A stretch of 64,000 nucleotides of DNA from Anaeramoeba flamelloides (taxonomy: Eukaryota > Metamonada > Anaeramoebidae): the NCBI GenBank assembly GCA_027625915.1, contig JANTQA010000036.1:6407001-6471000 (forward strand). Reading direction: 5' to 3'. A model generated the notes under the pieces. That model saw nothing but the letters and a program-made list of their open reading frames with translations. It was not told the DNA's origin and ran no database searches. The position numbers were made by a program, and so were the translations under genes. Positions 45,971 to 58,387 of this stretch are shown piece by piece (the stretch's first letter is position 1; each line of letters begins with the position of its first letter).

Positions 45971-46548
45971 GGCTTTTTTGTATTTTAACCAATAATAAGT
46001 AACTTTTATTCAAGTTTGTTTCTTGAAAAAGATTTGTAATTCAAAAAAAAAACCATAAAATAGAATACAGATTTTACTAATTACTTTGAGTGAACCAAAG
46101 AGGAACTGTGAATATAGAACAATAAGAAACAAATCAATTTTTTTCTTTTATCATTTTTTTGCTGATAAAAAAAGAAAAAAAAATAATAAAAAAGGAAAAA
46201 GGAAAAAAAAAAAAAAATAATAAAAAAAGGTAACAACAAACCAAGTAAACTAAGGACAATATCCTTTCGCCAATTTTGTGAAGAAGCAACGTTAATGTAG
46301 GCCTGTTTTTCAGAAGTGTAAGAGGCGTTGATCTTGATTTGATCCTGGATGTCATAGCCCGATGAAAGGATTGTATTTGCCGTCCATCCTTCGTCGTCTC
46401 TATTAAGTTTTGATAAGGCTTCAAGTGCTAATCCGTTAGAATCTTGTGCTGAGATCTTTACTGTGTTTGTAGGGTTGAACGAATTCTCAAAATATTTACA
46501 ATTTTGGCCTATTTGACCAAAACAAAGCGATTTAAATCGAAAAGACAT
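45187..46548 (-). CDS. VDAC-like mitochondrial porin, two exons
   Basis: Exons 46548-46242 and 45734-45187 join to a 284-residue protein, the usual VDAC length. The intron has donor GTTTGT, acceptor TTAG and phase 1. I start at the second ATG (MSFRFKSLCFGQ); the first, 14 codons upstream, adds only Phe-rich sequence. Alternating polar/hydrophobic strands suggest a beta-barrel. The C-terminal part follows the Porin_3 pattern: LEYKISEDFVLHSAVKEFG, then NKKTKFSAGFHSSGLVGLS, then VELSFTGLFDV and HKFGVGLNIN, matching the VDAC ending (L.LSAL.D...HK.GLGL). It would be an outer-membrane metabolite channel of a mitochondrion or mitochondrion-related organelle. Tom40, from the same superfamily, is the main alternative but the C-terminus fits VDAC better. 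Composition is much richer in G+C than the flanks. Confidence 0.8.
45735..46241 (-). other. Porin intron, 507 bp
   Basis: Contains a T run of about 36 (45931-45966) and an A/G-rich tract near the donor. The large homopolymers explain why two unrelated-looking frames overlap it. Confidence 0.8.
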
Positions 46549-48339
46549 GTGATGTAAAAATTTGAAAAAAATAAAAAAGAAAAACCACAAAATAAAATAA
46601 ATTTTTTTCGTTTATATGCAAACAATTGCCGTTCTTGTGTTATATTTACCATCTAAGAGTTTTTCTTCATTAATTTAAGGGTTCCAATACTTTTTCCTAA
46701 TTGGTTTTAGATTAAAATATCAAAGTTTTATCAAAATCAATTACTAAAAATCACTCTGGAAAATTTTTCAGTTTTTTATATTGTGGGATCGAAGTGAGAA
46801 CAGAGAATAAATTCTTTTAAACCTTGTTTTTTTTTTGCGGTTGTTTCAAAGTAAAAAGTTATTCAGAAATAGACAAAATACAGATAAGAAAAAACCATTG
46901 AATTGATTTAACATACTTTATAATCAAGAAAAAGCAAAATGGAGATCGAAACCCCCAGAGTAAAAATAAGTTTAATCCTAATTTGAAAATAAAAGCAACA
47001 AAATTGTTTTTTGAATTTCCCAAAAAAATCAAAATCTTACAGTTGTTTGGATTACATTTGTTGGAGTTTGTTTTTGTCAATTTTACATCTTGTTTTTGTA
47101 AATAACTTTGTTTTTTTTTTGTTAAAGAGGGTTTTCATTTTTTTTTTAACTGTCGATCATAAAATGTGATTTTGTTGTTTTTGAAAAATGATATTCCAGT
47201 CAAAAATTTTACTTTTTGAATCAAACAGTATTCAATAGATCATTGAGAACAAATGATTTTTCTATAACCTTCCAAGTTCAATACCCTATTTAAGAACTAA
47301 CTCAACCAAATATAAACTAACTCGTTACCAAAATCACACAACAACCAAATCTTTCAATTTGAATAAATACAAAAAAACAAACAAAAAATAGGAAAAAGAT
47401 TTTTCTGAAAAACTATTTGGGATCTGGTATCTCCACATGGGCAAAAAAAATGATTTATTAAATTTTCAAGTTTTTTTGAAAAAGAAATGAAATAAAATTT
47501 CACTTCACTTTCAATTTTTTTTACTTTAATCAATCATCATAAAATCATTTCTTGTAATTGTGAACTTTATTTATTTCTTTGGTTATTTTTTGTGATCTAT
47601 ATTGTGGGTGAGATAAGAATCCTAAATGAATCAATATTCCAGATTTGAAAAAACAGTTAATCAATTATAGTTGTATCCCTTTTAAAATTTGACAAGAGCA
47701 ATCTAAAATAAATTTTATAAAAATCAATCCTATTTCAAAAAGTTTAATTACAAGAGGGAATTAGATCTCTAAAAATATCAATTATAAGAGGTTATATAAT
47801 GATCCTTTGGCTTTTCATTCAATTAGAAGAAAAAATATTTTGGGGGGTATTGTGAAAAAAAAATTCAATTATAACTTGGGGGATGACATTATTATAATTA
47901 AACTATGCTTCTTTTTCAAAAATAAACACACTCTTAAATTATTTTCTATTGATAGCAAATAAAAAAACATAAATACTATTTAAAAATTGTTCAAAAAAAA
48001 CTTGGAAACTAGTGTTTTCAAAAACGACTAAAAAGTCAAAAAAATAGTTATTTTAGTCAAAGTAGGTTATTGAAAAAACCTATACTATTTCCAACAAAAT
48101 ATCAGATTCGGTAGTTCTCAAAGGGAAATTGAATATAACTTATTTAGGGAAATATATAATTTAAATTTACATTAATCCCCTAACAAAATAATTTTTAGAA
48201 AGTTATATGAAAATTATTTTTGATATATTTTTAAATTAGGGGGGCGAAAAGATAGAAATTTATAATTAAAAAGAAAAGTTTTAGAATTTATTAAAATTGT
48301 TGAAATTTTTAATCACAGATTATCGAATTTTTATTTGTA
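46549..48339. other. Spacer, no gene seen
   Basis: Region between the porin start and a repeat fragment. Only short chance frames (for example 46859-47080 minus). No recognised element. Confidence 0.5.
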
Positions 48340-48640
48340 CTCGATAATCTTTCTATTGGTTTTTTTTTCCTGCCCCTGTGTATTCTGGGAGAAGTTTCGT
48401 CGAATGCCTAGCTTTTTTTTTTAATTCGAGAAAATTTAGTTAAATCAACGATTTTACTCAATTCTGTCGAATCCTGGAAAACCTAATAACAGCGGATAGT
48501 TTCTATTTTGTCATGAAAATGATAATATTATATATATATATATATATATTATTTTTTAATTATTTTTCTTCTTATCTTTTTATATTTGATAAATTTTCTT
48601 TATTTACACTTTTCTCTAAATAAATAATAATAAATAAATT
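48340..48640 (+). repeat. Repeat related to 63480-63800
   Basis: Shares with 63480-63800 the blocks CTGTGTATTCTGG, GTCGAATGCCTAG/AGTGCCTAGG, AATCCTGGAAAACCTAA, AGTTTCTAT.TTGTCAT, AATATTATATATATATATA and TATTTGATAAATTTT. The middle carries the gapped hairpin ends known from the hairpin-rich family (TTTTAATTCGAGAAA). Confidence 0.75.
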
Positions 48641-50343
48641 TGGAAATTTTTTTAATAATTTTTTTTTTTAAATTTAAATGATTTGATGAATAGTTCAAGT
48701 CAGATTAATAATTTATTTTTTTTAATTTTTATTATTTTTTTATTTTTATTATTTTTTAATTTTTGACTTTTTAAAATCTAGACATAAAAATAAAAAATAT
48801 TATTGAATAAGATACCATGTATCAAAAATTATTTTTTAATATATAAGATTAATGTAGATTGAAAATTTCAAATTTTACAAAGATTTTTACACAAATTTAT
48901 ACCAATAAAAAAAAAATTTAAAAAAATAATTTTGGTTTGAAGATTATTTCATTATCTTTGAATAATATTTAATAGTTATTATTTTTTTAAAAATAATTAC
49001 TGTTGATTACTTTAGCTATTAGAAAAAAGTTTTTATTTGTTTAATTCCACCATAATAAATGAAATTATTTAAATTTTTTTTTTTTTTGTTTTTTAAGTGT
49101 TTTCTAGGTTTTAAATTGAAGTATAAGAAAATTATTCATATTAAAATTTTAATTTTGGACCAAATAAATGAATTTTATTGATCTCTAGATTTACTATTTA
49201 TTAAAATTTTCTATTTAAAAAAAATGAAATTTACTCGGTTTATTATTTTTTTATTTATTTTTTTTAATCATAAAATTAACAATTTTATTTGATGATTATT
49301 ATCAATAAATCAATATATTGAATTTTGAATTAATAATATTGTAACAAAATTTCTTCTTTAAAATGTTAAAAAAAAAAATAAAAATCTTGAAAAAAAAAGG
49401 AAAATGAATTATTTTAATTTTTTTTTCCATTATCAATAAAAAATACAAAAACATAACTACTTTATGTTTGAAATATATTTATTTTTTTTATTGTATTAAA
49501 ATCTGGATTAAATATAAATGAGAAAATAAATTTATTAGTACAAAAATATTATTTTAGATCTTTTCTTTTAAACTTGATGAAATAGTGGCAAATTTAATGT
49601 ACTTTGGGATATATATTTTTTTCAAAAAATTTTTATAGGAATATTTCAGAATACTTATATATTGAATTGTGTGTATTTATTTCAAACAAAGAAAGAACTT
49701 CCAACTTGAAAAATGATAGTTGTGATATAGTTATTGAATCTTGAATATAAAAATATTTCCAAACCAAGTGGGTGTGATAGTTATAAAGAGACACAATTAA
49801 CAAAGAGAATTCCAATATCATGTCCTAAATATTTTTTACAGTTATTTTTACAAGTTTGAAATGTTTTCAAATTTGATCTTGCACTTGAAAATCCCTTAAA
49901 GTTATTTTTTCTGAAATTATTTTCTTTAAAAATCTGTTTCAAAAACTATTATTTATTTGGTTCTATTTTTTACTTTGAAATTAGTAATTTTTTATTCCAA
50001 TTTCTTCACAATAAAATTCTTTTTGTGAAGCGAATGTAAAATTACATAACAACGGAACACCTCCCATGGTTGGAATGTTGTCCTTAAACAATTTTCAAAC
50101 TTTTTCAAACAACAAATTACAAGTCAATTAAACATCAACATAGATTGGCTGAAAATTATTATTGACAACAGTTCAAAAACAACAAAAATAAAAAATTGTT
50201 AAAATAGTTGAAATAGAACTATTTCCTCAACTTATGAATTATTTTTAGGGGTTTTGTCAAAAATAATATTTGGAATTTTAAAGATTCATTTTTTTTTTTT
50301 TAGTTTTCCTTTACGAATCAAACCTTTCCTGTTTGTTGGTCAA
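48641..50343. other. Very AT-rich spacer
   Basis: Among the most AT-rich stretches in the window. No gene, no element with readable ends. Confidence 0.5.
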
Positions 50344-51629
50344 ATGAGCACCTCTGAAAAATCCATCTCAAATTCAGAGGAAACTGAAAAGCCAACTTCA
50401 GATAACACAAGTGCTGAAGATTTGGATGATAATAATTCAAATACAGAAACAGACTTTGAAATGCAAGTTTTGCCAAACAGAACAACGGAAACAAACCTTT
50501 TAAATTTAATCCGAAGAAGAGACATCGGAAGGGGCTGTTTTACTCGGTTTGCTGAGCAAATGGATCAAGTTATGAAAAAACGATCTTGGTGGATTTTCTA
50601 TTTCATTATTATTACGATCAATATTTTTTTGATTGTTTGGGTATGTTGTTTTCTTTCGAATTGAAATTTTTACTTTTTTGAAAAAAGCTTTCTCTTGACA
50701 AATTTTTAATTTTACCATCCTAAAAATTTCAATTTTCCTTTTTTTCTATTCTAATTTTGAATTGTTGAAAACTAAGTTATTCACGAAACCTAAAGAGTAA
50801 GAATTTCATTTGTTTGTTGTTTGTGTTTTCTTTTCTCCTCAAATTTGTGATTAAATTGTGTTTTTCTTTTAATCTTTTGAATAATTCTTTAATTTCCCCA
50901 CCAATCAAGAACTACAACTCCTTTCTTTATTTGTTGTGATCTTTTTGTTAATGGCTTTTTATTATTTGAAGTCACAATTCGTTGGAAGGTACAAAAAAAA
51001 GCATATCTGAAAAAATGTAGCAATCTTGTTGATCTTTTGGTCCTGTTTTTATGCCTAACAGCACTCTGTCTTTTCACTTTAAAGGAAACAGTATTCCGTG
51101 AACTTGAAGAGGTAACTTCAATTGTCCTTCGAATTGTTCGTGATTGTTCTCAAATTCTTCGGATAATTTTGCTCATCAAAAAGTAAGTTTTTTTTTTGTT
51201 TGATCTCTTTCGAATATTTCTTTGTTTAGTTTCAATGTTTTTCACGCTGTTCGTTTTGAGATCACGAACAACAATATTTTCCTTCACAATTTGAAAAATT
51301 GGCTCCCTACTCTATTTTTGCTTCTTTTTCGACAATAATAAGGATTCAAAACAAACCAAATAATTGAAAAAACAAATTTTTTTGTTTTCTGTATGTAATT
51401 AAATTACAATCGTTTCATTCCTAAAGCAATCTTTGCATTTTAGGAAAAAAATTATTTTTCCCACATTTTTCAAAAATATTACCACACGCCAACTGTGTGT
51501 CCTTAAATAAACCGTTGGTTAAATCAAAACAATTATAAAAAGTTAGAACTCCAAAAAAAAATGAACAAAATTATTTTCCAAGTTTCTTTTTCTTGAAAAT
51601 AAATTGGCTTTTTCAGAAATGGACACTAA
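50344..51629 (+). CDS. Small four-helix protein resembling a lone voltage-sensor domain
   Basis: Exons inferred: 50344-50640, about 50910-51182, and 51617-51629 (short end KNGH-stop). Exon 1 gives a Ser/Thr/Asp/Glu-rich cytosolic N-terminus of about 75 residues and helix 1 (WWIFYFIIITINIFLIVW). Exon 2 gives helix 2 ending LLFEVTIRW, helix 3 VDLLVLFLCLTALCLF and a basic amphipathic helix 4, VLRIVRDCSQILRIILLIKK. Glu in S2, Asp at the start of S3 and spaced Arg in S4 are voltage-sensor features. No pore or enzyme domain follows. The second junction is in phase (GTAAGT...TTTCAG). The first is not: the strong donor GTATGT at 50641 is phase 0, whereas the only AG near the exon 2 opening (50908-50909) needs phase 2. 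A missed microexon, an unusual splice site, a sequence error or a recent break are all possible. The upstream ATG at 50254 adds Phe-rich sequence and I reject it as the start. Confidence 0.6.
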
Positions 51630-54555
51630 CAAAACAATCTTTGATAATACTCATCATATTTGTTGCATAGCCAATACAATAAAAAATTTGTTTTCAAATA
51701 TTCCCAACAATAATAACAATGCCTTCTTACCGTTCGGGAAAAAAAGTTAAACACAGGTTTTTAATTAGGAAACTTAATTGAACCTGAAAAAAACAAAAAA
51801 AATCAATAAAAAGAGAAACAAATTAACTTCAAAGAAGAGTCCACTATATTACTTTCAATCAAATCAACAATAACCAGTAAATCTCCTTTCAAATCGAAAT
51901 CGTATAAGTTCATTTTGGAGATCAACAAAAATAGTCAATTTTTTGAACAAAATTTTGAATAATTGATCAATCAAAGAAATAATCCAATTTCAAAAAGATA
52001 ATATTAAAAAAGCTGTTATTGTGTTGAATACTTCATTTTGACTTTATTTCTTTATTTATTCTTTTTTTAAAAGATCTTATTTTGAATTTTCCGGTTTCTG
52101 TGATTCTAATTAATTTTTCCAATTAAAAACCGTGTTTCACTTTTTTTCCCAAATGGCTAGATAATTGTGGTCTAAAATCTGTTTACGATTAAAATCATTT
52201 CCATTCATAGAACTTAAATCCTTTACCAATTCAAACAAAAAATCAACCTTGTACATTATTTTCTTAACCATGGCTCATAAATCCAATTTTGTGTCAAGAA
52301 TCAACACAAATAAAATAATACAAAAAAAAAAAACACTTCCAAAGAAAAACTCTTATGTTTAAAAACTAAAGTATATACACCATGGCACGTTTCATCAACA
52401 AATCCCCCTTTTGCTGTCTAATTAACAGTTTAATTTTGTTTTTTAAACATTTACAATCCTGATTTATCTTTATAATTTTGGTTTGTTTTACATTCATAAT
52501 TCATAATTTGTTTTTATTTTAATTGTTGCTTTTAATTAATGCATTTGCAAAAAAGGTTGAATTGAAAAAAATAATTTCCTCCAAAATGCTCAAAAATGTA
52601 ATTTGAACATTTTTTATCGAATTGTTTTGTCACACACCTCTTTTGAATTTTGGATCAAAAAAAAGTCAATTTTGAAACATTAACAAAAACATTTTTCCAG
52701 TTTCTGGAAAAACTTAGTCTGAAAAAGTAAATTCTAATTTTCTTGACCAATTCTAAAATGAACAAAAATGTAAAAAACAAAATTTTGATAAAGACTCTTG
52801 AATTTCCAAAAATTTGCTTTAAAACATGAAAATAGAGAAAATATTTGAAAAAGTGTGTCAATTGTACTTGAGGTAAATTTTGCAAAAAAAAACACTCAAC
52901 TTTTTAAAAAATAAATTTAATCCTTTCTTTATTTTCAAAAACATGAAAAGGTCATTAGATTAAAAAATTATTTCTAATCCATTCCAGATATTAAACAATA
53001 TTGTGAAGTTTTTCACTTTTTTTTAAAAAATTATTAAATATGATTCTCCCTTTTTCTTTTTAATTTTGTTAATCACAGAAATCACAGAAACCAATTTTTT
53101 ACAATCAGAAATTTCAATTTTAAATGATCAGAAATTTCAAAACTATTAACCATACTCGACAAAAAGGATATAACCCTTGATAAATTAATTTAATTTTAAA
53201 TTTGAAACTAAATCCAGAAAAATAATTTACTAAAAAAAAGTACACCAATTGTCTCAAACGACATATTATTGTTTATTTTGTTTCTTTCTTCTCTGATTTC
53301 TTTTATTTTTTTCTCATCTGATTTGTTTTGAGATTATTGACATTTTTTTTACTGTTTGAAATCGAAAATATTTTTGTTCAAACATATCCTTGAATGCTTT
53401 TGCTTTTTGTAAAAAAAGTATTCAAAACAAACCTATAGATCGAATGACTCTTTTTTTCATTTAAGATAATATATCGGATTTCGAATTTCAATATAAAGAT
53501 GATAATTTTCAATAATTCATTATTAGGCAATCTTCATCCTCAACCTATTTCAGAATTTATTCTAGTATTTCCAAAAATGCTTTTCATTTTTTTTTTAAAC
53601 GTTTTATATAAAATTCTCGTTGTTGTATGGTTCTATTCGTTAATTGATAATGCCAAATTAAAGAGGAATATTAATATTGATTAAATCAGTATTAATATTA
53701 AGTGTGTCTCAAAATATATTAATCAAAACATTTCCAAAAAAATGAAAAAAAAATTCTCACTTTTTTGTAGAAAAGCAATTCACAACCAAAATCAATAAAA
53801 AATGGACAATATGACAAAGGATCCAAACAAATTTTTTAAACAATAAAATTCAATTTTTGGATTCAAAGTAATTGTTGATAGATCAAAAGTTATACTTACG
53901 GATGCAATTTCATATTAAATCAAAAAATAAAATAAAAAGCAAAGTTTTGAAATAAAAACTCTTAATTTAAATATTGCTATAAATATTTTGTTGAATTCTA
54001 AAGTTAAATGAATTCCAATATAAAAACTTTCAAACTGTTTAATAAAGTAAATATCATCAGTGAAAACAAAAAGTTTCAAGGATTGATCACTAAAATGATT
54101 TGTTTGAGTTATTAAATCTTTTTATAGTTACTTGTAAAAACTTTTAGTTTTCACATTTTGAAAAGTATTGTATAAAAAATTCAATGTATATTAATTAAAA
54201 CATATACTCCGTCAAAAAAGGTTAATTGATATAACAAAAAAAAAAAAAAAAAACAATTCAAATAACAATTTCTCACTATATTTAGACACACAGCGAATTA
54301 CATTGGAATTTTCATCATATAAATACAAGTATATAAATATTCAGTTTCAAAAAAGGGGAGTAATTCAAATTATAATTATAATGCAAAAAAAAAAAATATT
54401 AAAATACAAATTTATTTAGCTTATTTTGTTATTTATTTTAATTATTTTAAATTTCCTTTTATATTAATTCTAAAATTCTCCATAATAATAACCATTTTTC
54501 ATTTCTTTTATATTCTTTAACTAAAAGTCAAAAAGATTCATATCAACATTCAAAA
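51630..54555. other. Spacer with one relic repeat
   Basis: Includes a degraded relative of the mariner-like MITE at about 53690-53930. A frame at 51619-51750 after the acceptor stays open for 43 codons (MDTNKTIFDNTHHICC...), but in a different phase from the preceding exon. No other gene recognised. Confidence 0.45.
53690..53930 (+). repeat. Partial relic of the 19748-20374 element family
   Basis: Shares AATATTAATATTAA-type sequence, ACATTTCCAAAAAAATGAAAA, AATCAATAAAAAATGGACAA and TATGACAAAGGATCCAAA with 19860-20010. No terminal repeats found. Confidence 0.5.
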
Positions 54556-54666
54556 ATGAGAATCCAATTCAACACAGATGATGACGATGAAAATAATGAT
54601 ATAAAAGGCTTGCTCTCTTCTCATAATACTGAAAATTTTGACTCTGATAATAGCAATGAAGATTAA
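54556..54666 (+). CDS. Possible 36-residue acidic micro-ORF
   Basis: ATG AGA ATC CAA TTC begins a 36-codon frame ending TAA, with protein MRIQFNTDDDDENNDIKGLL followed by an Asn/Asp/Ser-rich end. It has higher G+C than the flanks and an A-rich start context (TCAAAAATG) like the real genes here. It may be a genuine small protein, one exon of a larger gene I cannot see, or chance. I do not recognise it. Confidence 0.25.
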   Translation: MRIQFNTDDDDENNDIKGLLSSHNTENFDSDNSNED

Positions 54667-54914
54667 ATTGTATGTGTATATGCATTAATGGATTGTTTGG
54701 AATGATTTTAATTTTAAAACCAACAAAAAAAGCAAATTTTGTTATCAATTTATAATACCAATACATTTTAGAAATAAAAATTAGAATTAATTTATCTTTT
54801 AGATTTGTATGAATTAGAAATAATCAATAATTTGTTATTTTCTTTTTAGTTACTTTTATCATTTTTTATTTTTTATTTTTTTTTTCTTTTTTATTTTGAT
54901 TCGTTGTAACCAAT

Positions 54915-55075
54915 TTGAATCAAAACAAACCCCATTTCACTCAAAGGTTCCCCAGCCAAAAATGAAAAATTCAATTTTTTTTTTAGAAGAGAGCCAATAT
55001 AAGATTAATTAGAAATAAGAGAAATAATAAACTTCAGAGTAGAGTTGGGATTCATAAAAGAAATACCTTTGCAAA
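54915..55075 (+). repeat. Short dispersed repeat, copy 1
   Basis: CCATTTCACTCAAAGGTTCC...AAAATGAAAAATTCA...AGAAATAAGAGAAATAATA...GATTCATAAAAGAAATACCT matches 60725-60880 in the same order. A weaker version seems present at 59740-59810. Confidence 0.65.
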
Positions 55076-56209
55076 TGATAAATTTTCAATAAAAAAAAAT
55101 CAAAAAATTGAAAAAACAAAAAGAAATTTATAATAAGTAATTGGTAAAAAATTTAAGAAAAAAAACTTACTTTCTTTTTTTTTATTATTTAAGTGAGGTG
55201 TTATTGATCCCTCTTATTTGCCCGAATTCCTAAATTTTTATTTAGGAATTTAATTAAATAATCAAAAATACGTTTATTACCCGCTAAGGCTAATAAACAG
55301 TTTGAATCCTTTTTTATAATAATATTAGAAATATTATTATTATTTAATATATTCAAAAAACTTACTTTCTTTAATTAAGAACACCTAGAATCATCACAAT
55401 GATACTTTTAGTTTATTTCGATCAGTTTTCCAGTGTATCCTGAATTTTTTTTCTTGGGAAATAGTTATCTAATGATTGAAATATCTTTTTATACTTTGAT
55501 CTCAAGCTGTAAACCCTGAATATTTTTTGCTCTTTGTTTTTCTATTTTATTTTAAAAGTTACTTATACTTTTCTGTTTCAAGATCCCAATATTGACTAAA
55601 AACTGATCTTTTTACTCTATAACTCTTCTTCCCACTCTAAAGAAATTCAATCAGGAAAAAAACCAAAAAATTTTATAAATTGACAATATTTTAAATTTCC
55701 TCTATAAACGACCAATTAAATTAGTTGTGTTGATTAACATATTGTAATATAATAGTCGTTGGGGCTGAAATTCAGATGCCCTTAAACTTCATAATTAAAA
55801 AAATAAATAAATGTACTTGTAACAAAAAATATTTATATTAATAATAAAAAAGTATACTAATACATTTGAAACAATATTAAGAGATCAAATACATTTATTT
55901 TTGAAAATGATTAAAATGAACTTTGTAAAAAACCATGAAATTGGTATTACAAATGAAAAAAATCACTTTTCCTAGATTTTTTTATAAAAAATATTAATTT
56001 TTCAACAAAACTTTGTTTATGAAATATAAAATTTTGGATTTAGTTTTTTGAAAAAGAAAAATTGTTAAAATATTATGGATTAAATTAAAATTGACAATAA
56101 AAATACCCTTCATGTAAATTTAATTTTAACTTTTTCTTAAAAAGGTCAATTTTTTAATCTTGAGTAAAAATAAATTAAAAATAAAACCCCCTTTTAATTT
56201 TTGGCTTTT
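55076..56209. other. Spacer between repeats
   Basis: AT-rich, no gene. May be the diverged middle of a ~2-kb duplicated element (see R3). Confidence 0.35.
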
Positions 56210-56955
56210 TTTTTTCTTTTTAATTTTTTTACAGGGTTAACAATTGTCGATATGACACTAAAAGATAAATTATTTCAAAAAATATCTCTAAATTTTTTAT
56301 TTTTGAAATATATTCACATAAAAAACATTATTATACATGGAAATTTAAAAAATGTTTACAACTTATTGATTTTGATGAAATTTAAAAAAAAAAAAAGAAA
56401 GTTTTAGTAATCTTTTTTTCACTATTAATTGTAAAATTTTTTAAAATTTATATTTTGCTTAATGGAGACATTATTTTAATCTATAGATTTTCCCATCGTC
56501 TTAAAAGAAATCATATTTTTTTTCAATTTCAAAATAGAAATCAAATCTTTACTTGAAAAGATATTGTAAAATTAAATTTGAAATAATGATTTTTTTTCTG
56601 TTTTTGATTATATTTTTTCTCATTTTTTCTTTAATGTATTTCATCTGTTTTTTTCTACAAATTGTTTTCAACTTTTATTATTTTTTCTTACTTGTTGTTC
56701 TATCTAAATGTCATTTATGGTAACTAATTTCAAAAAAAAAATACTTGAAAAATAATGTTTTTTTCCAAACATAGGATTTTGAAAAAGGGGTTATTCAAAT
56801 CTTAATGAGTTTAAAAGAAATAATTTCTTGATTACATAATATTATCATAACTTTTATAAAAAAAAATATAAAGGATGTATAACTGAAATCCAATATGTTG
56901 TTTTGGCCAACTTTATTTTCAGAATTTTGTTTATCTTTGTAAAGTAGTAAAATAA
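56210..56955 (+). repeat. 0.7-kb direct repeat R3, copy 1
   Basis: Aligns in the same orientation with 62280-62960. Shared blocks include AATTGTAAAATTTTTTAAAATTTATATTT, TTATTC.(A)ATCTTAATGAGTT, TAATATTATCATAACTT and ACTGAAATC(C/T)AATATGT.GTTTTGGC. No protein reads through. The distance from the short repeat (54915) is similar to the distance 60725-62280, hinting that both belong to one ~2-kb element. Confidence 0.75.
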
Positions 56956-57577
56956 AAGTATGACAATTTTTTTTTAATTACAATATTTGGAGAATCTTGT
57001 ACTTTAGAGCCTTATGACTATTTTTAATAAATTTCCACACACTTAAATTTCTTTTAGTACAATTCCTTATCGATTTTAGTTGAAAAGTTTTTCTTTTTGA
57101 ATTAACCAAACAAATCAAAAGATAAAAATCTGAAAAGATTAATTGGGCGTGTTTTAAATATCAAAATGTATAATATATTCACTGACGCATTTCTATTGAG
57201 CACACATATCCCAAATATGAATTTATATTTTAAAATAAATAAGAAAGAAAAAAAATTGAAAACCAACTCATAAGGAACGAAAAATAAAAACTTTAATGAG
57301 AATCTTTGTCAAAATAAAGCTGGAATAACTTAGTCTTGAAACAAACCATTTTCCGAAAACCATATTATTTTGATTTCATTTGGTCTTCACAGCCAAAATA
57401 TAGGTTATGAATATTCAACTTTTGTTGAAAAAAAGGAAAAAGTGAAGAATTTTAAAACTTGATTTTCAGAAGTGTATTGAAAAATACAAAAAAGGGTTGA
57501 TAATGTGTTTTCGTTAAAACTTGATTTAATTTTTCATTTTTTTTTAATTTAATTTTACAAAATAAAGATTTTGAGCA
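56956..57577. other. Upstream region of the SNARE gene
   Basis: AT-rich, nothing recognised. Should contain the promoter. Confidence 0.45.
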
Positions 57578-58387
57578 ATGAATAAAAGTGAAAAATGGTT
57601 ACATGGCTTTGACAAACTGGAAAGGCTGATTTCAAATACTAATTCTCTCTTAAATAAAAAAAAACAAAAGCAAAAACAAAGTCTCAATGCAAGCGACATT
57701 TCCATGCAACTAAGAAAGAATATTATGCAGATCAAAAAGGATTTTGCTTGGTTAGAAAAACAACTCGACATCTTGTCTTCGAGCCCTTCTGAATACGGCA
57801 TTTCAAATAGGGAACTGATGAGGCGTCAAGATAATTTAGCGACTTTGAAAAACTCTGTTGATAAACTCAACAAAGGAATGTCCAATAAACCAAAACCAAG
57901 GGGCGGTCAATTAAAATATGATGAACAAGGCGATTTTATCGAAGACGAAGATACTATTGGGATGACCAATCGTGAGATCTACAATCAGTAAGATCTTGTT
58001 TTTTCAAAAATAATGAAAAAAAAAAAAAAGATTTTATTTTTTCTTTTTTCAAGAAAACAATTTTTTTTTTTTTTTAATTATTTTTTTTTCATTATTTTTT
58101 CTTCTAGACAAACAACCTTAATTGAAAAACAAGATGAATCACTAGACGTACTCCATGGAGCACTTCATAGGCAACTAGAGATGGGTAAGGTAATTAATAA
58201 TGAATTAAATGATCAAGACAGGCTTATTGATGATATTGATGAGAAAATGGAAAGGGTAGATGGTAAACTAAAAAAAAATACCAAAAGAACTTCAAGACTT
58301 ACACAAAAAACAAGAAACCGGACTTACATTTGCTGTATTTGCTGGTTAATTATCATAATTGTTCTTTTAGTTGTATTAGCTTCGTAA
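57578..58387 (+). CDS. Qc-SNARE, syntaxin-8-like, two exons
   Basis: Exons 57578-57987 and 58108-58387 join (GTAAGA...TCTAG, phase 2) into a 229-residue tail-anchored SNARE. The N-terminal ~110 residues are helical (MNKSEKWLHGFDKLERLI...). The SNARE motif runs from about 137 to 195 (QQTTLIEKQDESLDVLHGAL, MGKVINNELNDQDRLIDDID, DGKLKKNTKR), with Gln of ELNDQDRL as the zero-layer Q. A single C-terminal membrane anchor follows (YICCICWLIIIIVLLVVLAS). The QDxxLDxL and MGxxINNELxxQ blocks match Qc-SNAREs of the syntaxin-8 type, which act in endosomal fusion. Syntaxin-6/10 and plant SYP7 are alternatives. The stop region TCGTAAGT contains a good donor. If it is used, an exon after TTTTGCAG at 58527 would add only a few residues before a stop, so the protein end is slightly uncertain. 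Confidence 0.88.
57988..58107 (+). other. SNARE intron, 120 bp
   Basis: Donor GTAAGA, T-rich acceptor TTCTAG. Joins YNQ to QTTLIEKQ at the start of the SNARE motif. Confidence 0.88.

Noticed and set aside
46081-46590. 169-residue protein starting MWFFFFIFFK and continuing through the porin donor
   Set aside because: The C-terminal part is translated intron (Phe/Lys homopolymers); splicing to 45734 gives a VDAC-length protein instead.
51617-51750. Longer terminal exon for the voltage-sensor-like gene (MDTNKTIFDNTHHICC...)
   Set aside because: It is open for 43 codons after the acceptor but in a phase that the preceding exon cannot supply; the in-phase reading stops after KNGH.
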